Assembly (NCBI GenBank): GCA_003024985.2
Contig: PXIH01S0001195.1
Direction: 5' to 3' (one strand)
Length of the DNA stretch: 10,547 nt
Origin: Euperipatoides rowelli
Taxonomy: Eukaryota > Onychophora > Udeonychophora > Euonychophora > Peripatopsidae
Shown: in pieces, positions 1 to 6,806 of the stretch
Layout: each line of letters begins with the position of its first letter
Position numbering within the stretch: the first letter of the stretch is position 1
Translations under genes and position numbers: made by a program
Notes under the pieces: model-generated
The model's database searches: none
What the model was told of the DNA's origin: nothing
Seen by the model: the letters and a program-made list of their open reading frames with translations, nothing else

Positions 1-216
1 TATTATAATAAAATTTACTTCTGAGCTTTTGTCACTAAGCGTTAAAACGTAAAATTAAAAAAAAAAAAAATATTACATTTGAGCGTTGATTCAAAAAATA
101 CCACCCCCAACGTCCCATCCTGATTATGATAATAAGTCCATCATTTTTTCTGGCTAAATAAAAGACAATTTTTGTCAAAATAATACTAAATTAATAAAGT
201 CAAAATAATACTACAA

Positions 217-238
217 TTTTTTTTTTTAAAAAAAAAAA
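217..238. repeat. T11-A11 palindromic homopolymer
   Basis: Eleven T are followed directly by eleven A. Just upstream is a short direct repeat, GTCAAAATAATACTA, at about 173-187 and 200-214. Similar T-then-A runs occur near 1050, 4993 and 8687. Confidence 0.8.
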
Positions 239-290
239 GCTATTTTAATACAGATTAGATATTCTACTGTTCACATGCAGAAGCAAACCA

Positions 291-480
291 AGGGGTGAGG
301 GTAGGCCCACCTCAGGTACCATAACAGGTAAGGGGGGGGGGGGGGTTGTGTCCCCAAAATTATTTTTTTAATTTTTTTTCCAGGGGTGGGATGGGGGAAG
401 ATGCGGTGGGGTGGTGCAGGGTGGGTGGGGCACAGGATAGATGGGGTGTGAGGGTGCAGGCTTGGGTGGGGCAGGGGGTG
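291..480 (+). repeat. G-rich low-complexity block with quadruplex potential
   Basis: The plus strand has a run of 14 G (332-345). From 382 to 478 it has more than ten G runs of three to five, separated by one to about ten bases (GGGTGGGTGGGG, GGGTGGGGCAGGGGG and similar). On the minus strand this gives a proline- and histidine-rich open frame, which I regard as a composition artefact. Confidence 0.7.
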
Positions 481-560
481 CAAATAAAGTAATCTGTTAA
501 TGTATGTTTGTTAAATTTGGATTGTAATAAAAGGTTATTAAATTATGACAGACAAAAAAA

Positions 561-727
561 AAAGCTTATCAAATCAAAATAAGACAGTAAGTCAACAAAT
601 CGTCCAAAAAACTAAAAAATAATAATAATAATAATAATAATAAAAGCTCATCAAAATAAGACAATAAATCAACAAAACGTCCAGACAACTAAAAAAGGAA
701 AAAAAAAGAAAAAGTTTATCAAATTAT
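561..727 (+). repeat. Diverged tandem duplication with third partial copy
   Basis: A block from AAAGCTTATCAAATC to AACTAAAAAA (561-619) recurs at 643-696 with small gaps and substitutions. Shared words are AAAATAAGACA, GTCAACAAA/ATCAACAAA and CGTCCA. A third start (AAAGTTTATCAAATTA, 711-726) follows. Period is about 82 bp. The first and second copies are separated by an expanded AAT run. Confidence 0.7.
618..641 (+). repeat. (AAT)8 microsatellite
   Basis: There are eight uninterrupted AAT units between the first two copies of the 82-bp duplication. Confidence 0.9.
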
Positions 728-842
728 TTGTCAAGGGGGTATCAAAAGTCAGTTTAGCCAGCCCCAGACACCAAACAGTCATGGCACGACTCTGTTCACA
801 TGTATTAAACAACAAATATTAAATGCCTGAAACTAATTCTAT

Positions 843-858
843 TAAAAAAGGCAGCTGG
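843..858 (+). repeat. Left 16-bp target-site duplication of the SINE
   Basis: TAAAAAAGGCAGCTGG lies immediately before the SINE head. It is identical to 1071-1086 on the other side. It begins with T followed by six A, as expected at a LINE-endonuclease nick site. Confidence 0.9.
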
Positions 859-1070
859 CCCTGCGGGGCTAGCCGTGCGGCGAAACGCACGTTATTGTAA
901 TCCGTCGGCCAGGGTTCAAGGCTGGCTGTCGGAAGGTGATAATTTGTATAAAAAATGATTTCTGCATAATTAGAATTAAAATTATGATGGACTTGAATTG
1001 ATGAATTTTATGTTATTTTATGTATATATACCTGATGTGCGTTGTAAATATTTTTTTAAAAAAAATAAAA
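859..1070 (+). mobile_element. tRNA-derived SINE insertion
   Basis: The 212-bp element has a tRNA-like head with both internal pol III promoter boxes. The A-box-like TAGCCGTGCGG is at 870-880. The B box GGTTCAAGGC at 913-922 fits GGTTCRANNC. Their 43-bp spacing is close to that of a tRNA. A GCCAG/CTGGC stem surrounds the B box, like a T arm. The body is unrelated AT-rich sequence, and the tail is A-rich (about 1050-1070). A perfect 16-bp direct repeat flanks the element. The A-rich tail and TTAAAA-type target suggest mobilisation by an L1- or RTE-type endonuclease (inference). No second copy was seen here. A degenerate tRNA pseudogene is the alternative, but the duplication and non-tRNA body argue for a SINE. 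Confidence 0.85.
913..922 (+). promoter_or_regulatory. RNA polymerase III B box of the SINE
   Basis: GGTTCAAGGC matches the B-box consensus GGTTCRANNC, the TFIIIC contact site. With the A-box-like word at 870-880 it forms a type 2 internal pol III promoter. Activity is not shown by sequence alone. Confidence 0.7.
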
Positions 1071-1086
1071 TAAAAAAGGCAGCTGG
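1071..1086 (+). repeat. Right 16-bp target-site duplication of the SINE
   Basis: This is an identical copy of TAAAAAAGGCAGCTGG, directly after the A-rich tail. No mismatch separates the two copies, so the insertion is probably recent compared with the other elements here. Confidence 0.9.
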
Positions 1087-1962
1087 ACAATATATATATT
1101 TCACCTTTTCAATAATCAATAGCATTAATAAAATTAGCTAAAAGCACAATGACCTGACTAATCCATCAAATGCAATTAATAATCATTTATCTACTGGTGA
1201 TCAATAACGCAAGGATTTACAAATAACATTTACACATCGATGATGAATAGCTAAAATGTAATAATAGCCTAAAACCATTTCCCAAATTTATCATTGACTG
1301 ATTTTTTCTCAAGTCCATTTACTGCTTGCTATCGATAGCTAATGTACCAGATGATTACATTACAAGGGCACAGTACATCATTATTGAAGAATACATTTGA
1401 ATTCATTAATTTTTATACCGTGCCATTTAAATCATGACAAATTTAAACAATTCCCTAATTAGCGACTCCTAGTGGTAATTAATATCAAGAGAAAAATATT
1501 TTCTGCCATGTCATTGTCACACGCAGCCACTCACTGGTCCTCCCCCACCCCTTGCTTTAAATTCTGACTGTGACAGAAACATAAGTTTGTACTTAGAAGA
1601 CAGCTATTACTCTTAATACAGAGGGAACCTATCATGCTTTTCACAACAGGAAAATATCGTGTAATAATTTACTGTCCTCAATATTTGGTTGTCTTTTAAG
1701 GGACCAAAAACTTAAAATGTCTTAAAAAAAATTATAAATAGGCACGGTTCTAAACATTTATTTCCATGTAAGCTAAAAATCATTTGGTATCCTATGCTTA
1801 TTTGGTTTACCATTTTTTTTTTTATTAGAAATTTTATTGGTTTGATCTGTTCTAGTAGCCTATTTAATATCTATGAAAGTAACAGATGGGTGAAATTGTT
1901 ATTAAAACATTGCAGAATGCTTAAATTCTATCAATTATGTAAAAAGTTTATTTTGTGTATGT
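1087..1962. other. AT-rich non-coding stretch
   Basis: I see no supported gene. The 63-residue plus-strand frame near 1794-1985 is composition-driven and runs into the hAT-like element. The only symmetry noted is GCTATCGATAGC (1328-1339), a 12-bp palindrome containing the word TATCGATA. Confidence 0.6.
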
Positions 1963-1970
1963 CTGTCACC

Positions 1971-2365
1971 CAGTGGCATCTTTAAGCGTGGCCCACTAGG
2001 CTCTGGTCCAGGGCCCCCATCTTACACAAGCCACAAGCCAAGTATAATTTAAAAAAATACACTTGGACCCCGATTAACATTAATAATTGCTTCTAAAAAT
2101 GTCATGTGCTAATCAAAACATTTTGGTACCTGAAATTCCATAAGAAATAAAGTATTAAATTACTTGATTTCTGAACAGCACTAATTAAAAATTATTTCAC
2201 AATGTTAATAAAAGAAATATTCTAAATTTTGTAAATAAATATTTACCTGTATTTTAATATTTAATATATAATATAATCATTTTAAACATAAATTTATAAA
2301 ATTTTGTTGAGGACCCCTATATAATTTGAGGCCCAGGGGCTCCATACATGCTAAAGAAGGCACTG
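1971..2365 (+). mobile_element. hAT-like non-autonomous element (MITE)
   Basis: The left end begins CAGTGGCATCTTTAA. The right end, read in reverse complement, begins CAGTGCCTTCTTTAG, so 12 of 15 terminal bases agree as an imperfect inverted repeat. CAGTGGC-type ends are typical of hAT elements. The flanking octamers are CTGTCACC (1963-1970) and ATGTTACC (2366-2373), which match at 6 of 8 positions, the duplication length hAT elements make. Subterminal GGGCCCCC and GGCCCAGGGGC words occur near both ends. The 395-bp interior is AT-rich with no coding capacity. The decayed ends and duplication suggest an old insertion. Confidence 0.6.
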
Positions 2366-2404
2366 ATGTTACCATCCTTTAAAGGATGAGTGTGAAGTTC
2401 AATA

Positions 2405-3164
2405 AACTCTAAATAAATTACAGTAATTTCTTATATTGTTTAATGACTGAGAATTAATGGTTTGCTTATTAATATAAACAAGACCAAATTTATGTTGCTC
2501 GGAGGAATGGATATTGTTCCTGAATTTTATATAGTTGATTACTGATTATATTATTGCGCGTGTAAAAAAAGTTATAAAGATCTAGGATTGGTCATCGGTG
2601 ATCGTAAGACTTTCTAAAATCATGTTGTTCATTTGTTATCTAGATTATATAAGCGTTTGTATATGATTAAAAATGTTTTCACTATGACAGACCTGGTTAC
2701 TGTTAAGGTCTTATATAATGTATTCCTTCAGCCTGTCTTAGGTTACTGTGCCCCCAGCTTACTCCATTTTAAATTCGGGAGATAGGACGAGGTTTGATCG
2801 GTTCTTCAGATGCATTACTAAACAAATAGTTAAATTAAAAGATTTAATATCTAGAGAGCGTCTAAATATTTTATTAAAATATAAAATTGCCTCCCCTTCA
2901 GAAAGAAAAATGAGGAGAGATGTGATTTTTTGATTTTAAGCAATACAATCAACAGAATTACATTTGACGGTCTAACGTTACTTTCACTACGGGTCATTTT
3001 CTGATTTTATCGATAGAGCGATCATGTCTAAAAATAAGCAGTTATTTTGATACAAATAGAGTGGCGAATCATTGGAACATTCTTCATTTGATAATAATTC
3101 AATAGTATTTAAGAACAAATAGGACAAATTCCTGGTTCAGAATAATTATTTCAGATGTTACTGA
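2405..3164 (+). pseudogene. Decayed non-LTR retrotransposon (LINE) ORF, C-terminal RT part
   Basis: Reading the plus strand across three frames gives the usual end of a LINE reverse-transcriptase ORF. NGLLININKTKFMLLGG (2456-2506) matches the conserved 'N..KTK.M.FG' block. YKDLGLVIGDRKTF (2573-2614), then LYKRLYMI and LYNVFLQPVLGYCAPS (about 2711-2758), match the RT thumb region. After a frame change come RFDRFFRCITKQIVKLKDL, SRERLNIL and MRRDVIF (about 2788-2931). After another come TTGHFLILSIERSCLK (about 2987-3033) and SYFDTNRVANHWN (3040-3078), and finally FKNK-stop-DKFL with a terminal stop at 3162-3164. In-frame stops include 2543-2545, 2615-2617 and 3120-3122. The pattern suits CR1/Jockey-group LINEs; clade is inferred. 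The catalytic FADD block and everything upstream are absent. A hAT-like element ends about 40 bp upstream, so 5' truncation and interruption by that element are both possible. Confidence 0.75.
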
Positions 3165-3350
3165 TCGGTGTAAAATCTGTTAAGGCTTACTCCATCCACA
3201 TACTTGGACGAACTAAAAATGCCTTATTATTAATGTTAATTGTATGACTAAAAATATTACTTAAGCTAAGAGAAGGCAGATAACTTCCCTTGTTTCTCCC
3301 CTAAGACTAAACATAGATGCATAAAATATTGTATAAGTATAAAACAGAAA
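3165..3350 (+). other. Probable LINE 3' UTR remnant
   Basis: This stretch directly follows the LINE stop codon and holds no reading frame. By position it should include the element's 3' untranslated region. I cannot place the end: there is no clear poly(A) or short tandem tail and no target-site duplication I can pair. The AT-rich run after about 3330 may already be host DNA. Confidence 0.3.
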
Positions 3351-3777
3351 AAATGGTAAAGAAAAACTCGTTAGCAAAAAGTTATTTAATTAATAAGTTA
3401 ATTAATTAAACATGCTATCATTCAGTAGCACAATTTATATAAATCCCACAAGAGCTGACATGCAAGAACATTTCAAAGTTCAAAGTATAGACATATAAAG
3501 TATGTTGCATCTGTATCATCAATTGAGTCTCTCCTGCTTCTCTTAGTGTACTTTAAAAGCTCTACAAGAAACTAACAAAACAAAAACTTAAAATCAGGAG
3601 AAGTGAGAAGGACATTGAGTTATCTGCTTCATATCTACTCATTTAGTGAAGTATTGGAAATGTATAAGCATGAATGAATAAAAGTTGATTATACTACTGA
3701 TTTGTTCTTTTTTTTTTTAAAGGTTATAGGGGTGCATTTTTTAAGCACATCTTTGAAAACAAAAATAAAAAATTCAA
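3351..3777. other. AT-rich non-coding stretch
   Basis: No gene, RNA or element end is recognised. There is an AT-only near-palindromic run around 3382-3411 and a T-rich run just before the small MITE. Confidence 0.6.
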
Positions 3778-3899
3778 CAGTGAAACCTCATTACAATGAA
3801 TCTCAGAGTCCAGCTGTTTTTCTATTTATTTCCAGAATGAGAGGCCTTTGTTTTAACAGATTTTGTTGTAGCAGAGCTCTTTGTAACAAGGTTATACTG
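3778..3899 (+). mobile_element. 122-bp MITE with pogo/Tigger-like inverted ends
   Basis: The left end reads CAGTGAAACCTCATTACAA. The right end in reverse complement reads CAGTATAACCTTGTTACAA. Extending one base outwards, about 18 of 23 positions agree. Ends of the type CAGT..AACCTCGTTAYAACGA are familiar from pogo/Tigger-like Tc1-mariner elements, which insert at TA. A TA follows the right end (3900-3901); the left flank is AA, so one side of the presumed duplication is mutated. The interior has no coding capacity. The superfamily call rests on the end sequences only. Confidence 0.6.
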
Positions 3900-4314
3900 T
3901 AGTTGCATCCGATGTGACTTTAAAATTATTGTATTTTGTGTTACTATTTAAAATTGTATGCAATCCAAGTTTTATTTTATTTATTTTTTATTATTATTAT
4001 TAGGCTAGACTTTTTTTTAGCCTATTTTTACACACAATTGTAACCAAGAATATTAGTTTGAATCAACTTTTTTATTAGGGATATATTGTATCTATGAGTG
4101 TCTGGCAGGGTTGGCCTTGGTCTACACTAGAGGAATAAAGCCTGTGGACTAGGAAGATAGCGACACCTAAGAGACTGTAACCATAATATTAATATTGACA
4201 CCAATGGTCACTGTTTGGTTTATTTTGGTTCTGAAATGGTGATAGAAAATATCCTTGAATAGATCGCTTTCAAAACAACAATAAAATGTCAGTTTATAAA
4301 CAATAAGGAAGCTG
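3900..4314. other. AT-rich non-coding stretch with a small stem
   Basis: There is a short TTA run near 3990. TAGGCTA (4001-4007) can pair with TAGCCTA (4018-4024). Nothing coding is supported; the 101-residue minus-strand frame near 4167-4472 crosses C and A homopolymers and has no recognisable motif. Confidence 0.6.
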
Positions 4315-4499
4315 CTGATTGGCTGAGGCTTGTTGCGAAAGTTTGGAGAATATTCCATGAATAACACACCTCCCCTCCCCCCCCCAAAAAAAAAAAAACA
4401 AACAACTATAACAATTAAACACCTTTTCACTTCAGCTTCTACAGTTGATGTATAGATGTTCTTTAAACACATTTTACTTTTAGTTAATCAGCCAATCAG
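4315..4499. repeat. 12-bp perfect inverted repeat made of CCAAT-box words
   Basis: CTGATTGGCTGA at 4315-4326 is the exact reverse complement of TCAGCCAATCAG at 4488-4499. Both contain the NF-Y-type core CAGCCAATCAG. The 161 bp between them include a C11 run followed by A13. The flanks show no convincing target-site duplication, so I do not call a MITE. Confidence 0.5.
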
Positions 4500-4920
4500 A
4501 TCAAATGAAAGCCTTAAGTCCCACATGTCCATATAGGCTTGGTTTCTTCTTTGTAATCGAAGGCTTTAAGTTAAAGTCAACGAATTGAAAGTGTCATCTG
4601 GTTAAGCTATTCTCAATTGATTTGTTTATAATAAAATTAAATTGATAAAAGCTTTAATTTAATTAAATAGCCTTGATTGGGCATAGACCTTGAATGATGT
4701 CATAATGGAGAGCAGGAAATGTTTACGATTATTATTTACAACTGCACACATCTTGTTTTAGTCATGAGTTTTTTTATAATGGAAGAATTGAACTCTTTAT
4801 ATTTAGTCTAATTGATGCCATTAGATTAAAATTGATTAATTGAGCAGATCTTGCAGTATATTATAGGGTTTATATCCTTCCAGTTTTTTATGAAAACGTC
4901 CCTTAATTGGCTCCTCTGTC
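4500..4920. other. AT-rich non-coding stretch
   Basis: I see no gene or element. A reverse CCAAT word (GATTGGGC) occurs near 4675. Confidence 0.6.
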
Positions 4921-4922
4921 TC

Positions 4923-4990
4923 GGTGTCCGAGCAAGGCCGATTGGGACACCTTTTTGTCCCTTATTTCCATATTTTGTCCCGGATCATCC
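4923..4990 (+). repeat. Short stem-loop and GTCCC-rich direct repeats
   Basis: GGTGTCC (4923-4929) pairs with GGACACC (4945-4951) around a 15-nt loop. TTTTGTCCC then occurs twice, followed by ATCCCG. The preceding GTCTCGGTGTCCGAGCA recalls a tRNA A-box region, but no B box sits at the right distance. It may be an old SINE fragment. Confidence 0.3.
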
Positions 4991-5132
4991 CGTTTTTTTT
5001 AAAAAATAATAATAGAGAAACCTTGAATGAATTTCAATAACTTAATCTGAAAATCACGAGTCGGCATTATAAGTTTCTAACAAGAAAATTAAAAATTGCG
5101 TCATTATAAGAGTAACTCACTTTCTGGCAGTC

Positions 5133-5160
5133 ATGTGATCTGGGGCGTGGCCAATCACAT
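5133..5160. promoter_or_regulatory. GC box next to CCAAT box inside a 7-bp inverted repeat
   Basis: ATGTGAT (5133-5139) and ATCACAT (5154-5160) enclose GGGGCGTGG (KLF/Sp-like) directly joined to CCAAT (5151-5155). The combination resembles vertebrate proximal promoters. It lies just before the composite repeat and could simply be part of that repeat. No transcript start is supported. Confidence 0.3.
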
Positions 5161-5210
5161 ATTTTGTTCACCCTAATAAGCATTAAAAATCGTGGAAGTC
5201 ATGCTTAATT

Positions 5211-5700
5211 TATTAACATATTTTTAATCCTATACCCTAATTGGAATAGATCGTGTTCTGAAGCTGAAAATTTTCCGAAGCCGGTAACAGCGCCATCTAT
5301 GAACTGTTTTTAGAAAATTTAATGTAACAGGCTTATCGACCTGGGAACTAAGGATTGAGAATCATAATTCTTATGTGAGAGTGAATGAGTGAGTGATGCC
5401 CGTGTAACGGGCTTAAAAATGTTTGATGCCCGTGTAATGGGCTTATTTGAAGCCATGTTCCGAAGCCAGTAACAGCGCCATCTAGGAACTATTTTTAGAA
5501 AATGTTTGATTCCCATATAACAGGCTTATTTAGATTTCTATTAACATCTATATAACCCTAATTGGAATATGATCATGTTCCGAAGCCAGTAACAGCGCCA
5601 TCTACACTCGGTGCGGGAACTATTTTTAGAAACTTTAAGTGGTGTTTTCTCTTAGATAAAAACAAAAGAAAAAAGTTTGATGCCCATGTAACGTGTTTAT
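5211..5700 (+). repeat. Composite tandem repeat with three diverged units
   Basis: Three units share an ordered set of blocks: TATTAACAT, then ATAACCCTAATTGGAATA, then CCGAAGCC (5275, 5460, 5580), TAACAGCGCCATCTA, GAACTATTTTTAGAAAA, and GATGCCCGTGTAACGGGC. Unit starts are 185 and 120 bp apart. The longer step holds unrelated sequence and a doubled last block (5395-5414 and 5425-5444, offset 30 bp). In the third unit the last block is separated by about 36 bp of A-rich sequence. This is not a simple satellite; it looks like one mobile or satellite-like element duplicated in tandem and then edited by indels. The third and first units are the most altered. Confidence 0.75.
5398..5412. repeat. 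Hairpin submotif of the composite repeat
   Basis: GCCCG and CGGGC form a perfect 5-bp stem around a TGTAA loop. A second copy at 5428-5442 has one wobble pair. Decayed copies lie near 5512-5526 and 5682-5696. A short GC-rich hairpin followed by CTTA resembles the 3' ends of Helitron-like elements, but no CTRR terminus with TC start could be paired, so this is only a suggestion. Confidence 0.5.
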
Positions 5701-6241
5701 TCGCTAGTATACTGTATATAGAAATAGACAGATTCAAATGTCGATTGTTCTTTCACAGTTTCTATAGAATATAGAGTTTAGCCAAATGATTACCGTAGGC
5801 TAGAGGGTTTTTTTTTTTTTGCAAAGAGGACGTAAACATAATTTATTGCTCAAATTTGATTATAAGAAATACCGAAACAAAATTAATTAACAATACAAGC
5901 TAAAATTATACAGAAATTATAAACAATACAATAAAAATAAATTAATTCACAATCTTTGTCGCAGATTTCTAAGAATTACGTTTTAAATAGGCTGTCAAAA
6001 TTATAAAAACTTTAAAGCTTCAACTTTAATAAACAACTTATTTGGTGTGAAATTATATTTTTATTAAAACGCAGTATTTACAAATGAACTTTATATGAGT
6101 AGCCCTATGACAAATATCCTGGGCAAAGGTTTTAATTTTCAATATTAAATTCATTGAATTAGGGTGTGGAACCAAATACGAATATAAACCAATAAAGTGA
6201 CAAGTTTAAATAAATATAATACAAGAAATAAAACAACTTAC
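5701..6241 (-). other. TTBK: Start of the TTBK downstream intron (non-coding)
   Basis: It begins with the GTAAGT donor at 6241-6236 on the minus strand and continues as very AT-rich sequence with a T13 run near 5808. No further exon is seen. Confidence 0.6.
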
Positions 6242-6344
6242 CACTTTCCATCGTTCCTTGACTACATGTCCTGGCTGTAAAAGATCTTCATGATCTGTCA
6301 TGGTGTAGTTATCTACCCCAGGCTTCAGCCCATTTTGAATATTC
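6242..6344 (-). CDS. TTBK: Internal or first coding exon of a tau-tubulin kinase (TTBK/Asator family)
   Basis: On the minus strand a TTTATTTTTTAG acceptor is followed by 103 nt open in one frame and a G|GTAAGT donor. The exon has one leftover base and then 34 codons, ending at a codon boundary. The last residues read DLLQPGHVVKERWKV. TTBK1, TTBK2 and fly Asator, CK1-group Ser/Thr kinases acting on tau, tubulin and (TTBK2) ciliogenesis, have almost the same segment just before the glycine-rich loop. Upstream residues (NIQNGLKPGVDNYT) form a less conserved leader. The ATG at 6301-6299 (ACCATGA, A at -3) could be the initiator, but the frame is open back to the acceptor, so upstream coding exons remain possible. 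The glycine-loop exon was not found between 1 and 6241, so the downstream intron is probably longer than 6 kb. Known: the family motif. Inferred: orthology, and that the exon is functional. Confidence 0.85.
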
Positions 6345-6806
6345 CTAAAAAATAAAGCGTAATTTGAATAAAATTTCCGAAAAATAATAAAATTTTAAAT
6401 ATATTGTCTATAAAAAAAAAAAAACGTTTAAATTCTATGAAGGATTAAATGATTTCTAAAATCACTATCAAATCAAAGTTCCATTGGCATGTTTCTCCAA
6501 CATTTATAGTCAGTTATTATTTGATCTAAATAAATTTCAACCATCTCCAAAGACAATGGGTTATATATTTTTTTCAGATAAATACAGTATATAGAGTATA
6601 ATATACTCATATTCCTGTACCTTAATTTGATGAACTTTAGCCTAAAAACAAAGAAATGAACTGTCAGTTCAATATTGTTTCAGCAAAAGTCATCCCGAAA
6701 TCAAAAAATCGATGTTTGCATATAAAACTGTGCATTTATTATGCAATATGCATATATTATAATACCAACAACAAAACAGCTCACAAAATGTTCTAATACT
6801 TGTACA
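6345..6806 (-). other. TTBK: Sequence upstream of the TTBK exon (non-coding)
   Basis: It holds the acceptor AG at 6345-6346 with its T-rich tract. The rest is AT-rich, with a TGAACT/AGTTCA mini-palindrome near 6658-6672. The left end of the decayed transposon should lie in it, but no inverted repeat matching the right side was found. Confidence 0.5.

Noticed and set aside
271-483. A 70-residue minus-strand frame rich in Pro and His
   Set aside because: It is the complement of the G-rich low-complexity block, with no domain and no splice or start context.
859-935. A functional tRNA gene
   Set aside because: A and B boxes are present, but no canonical cloverleaf with acceptor stem and anticodon arm forms, and the element has a long non-tRNA body with target-site duplications.
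1328-1339. GCTATCGATAGC as a DREF-type promoter element, with TATCGATA again at 3008-3015
   Set aside because: An eight-base word is expected occasionally in this composition, the second copy lies in LINE sequence, and no promoter context surrounds either one.
3702-3902. A 66-residue plus-strand frame
   Set aside because: It starts in a T run and its second half is the 122-bp MITE read through.
4167-4472. A 101-residue minus-strand frame
   Set aside because: It crosses a C11/A13 homopolymer, has no recognisable motif and sits between inverted CCAAT words. It is best explained by chance.
5211-5700. CRISPR-like array
   Set aside because: Units are long, unevenly spaced and diverged, and the sequence is clearly animal nuclear DNA.
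1-6241. The next TTBK exon with the glycine-rich loop (KKIGGGGFGE)
   Set aside because: I looked on the minus strand for a glycine-codon run in a plausible splice context and found none, so the exon is probably outside the window.
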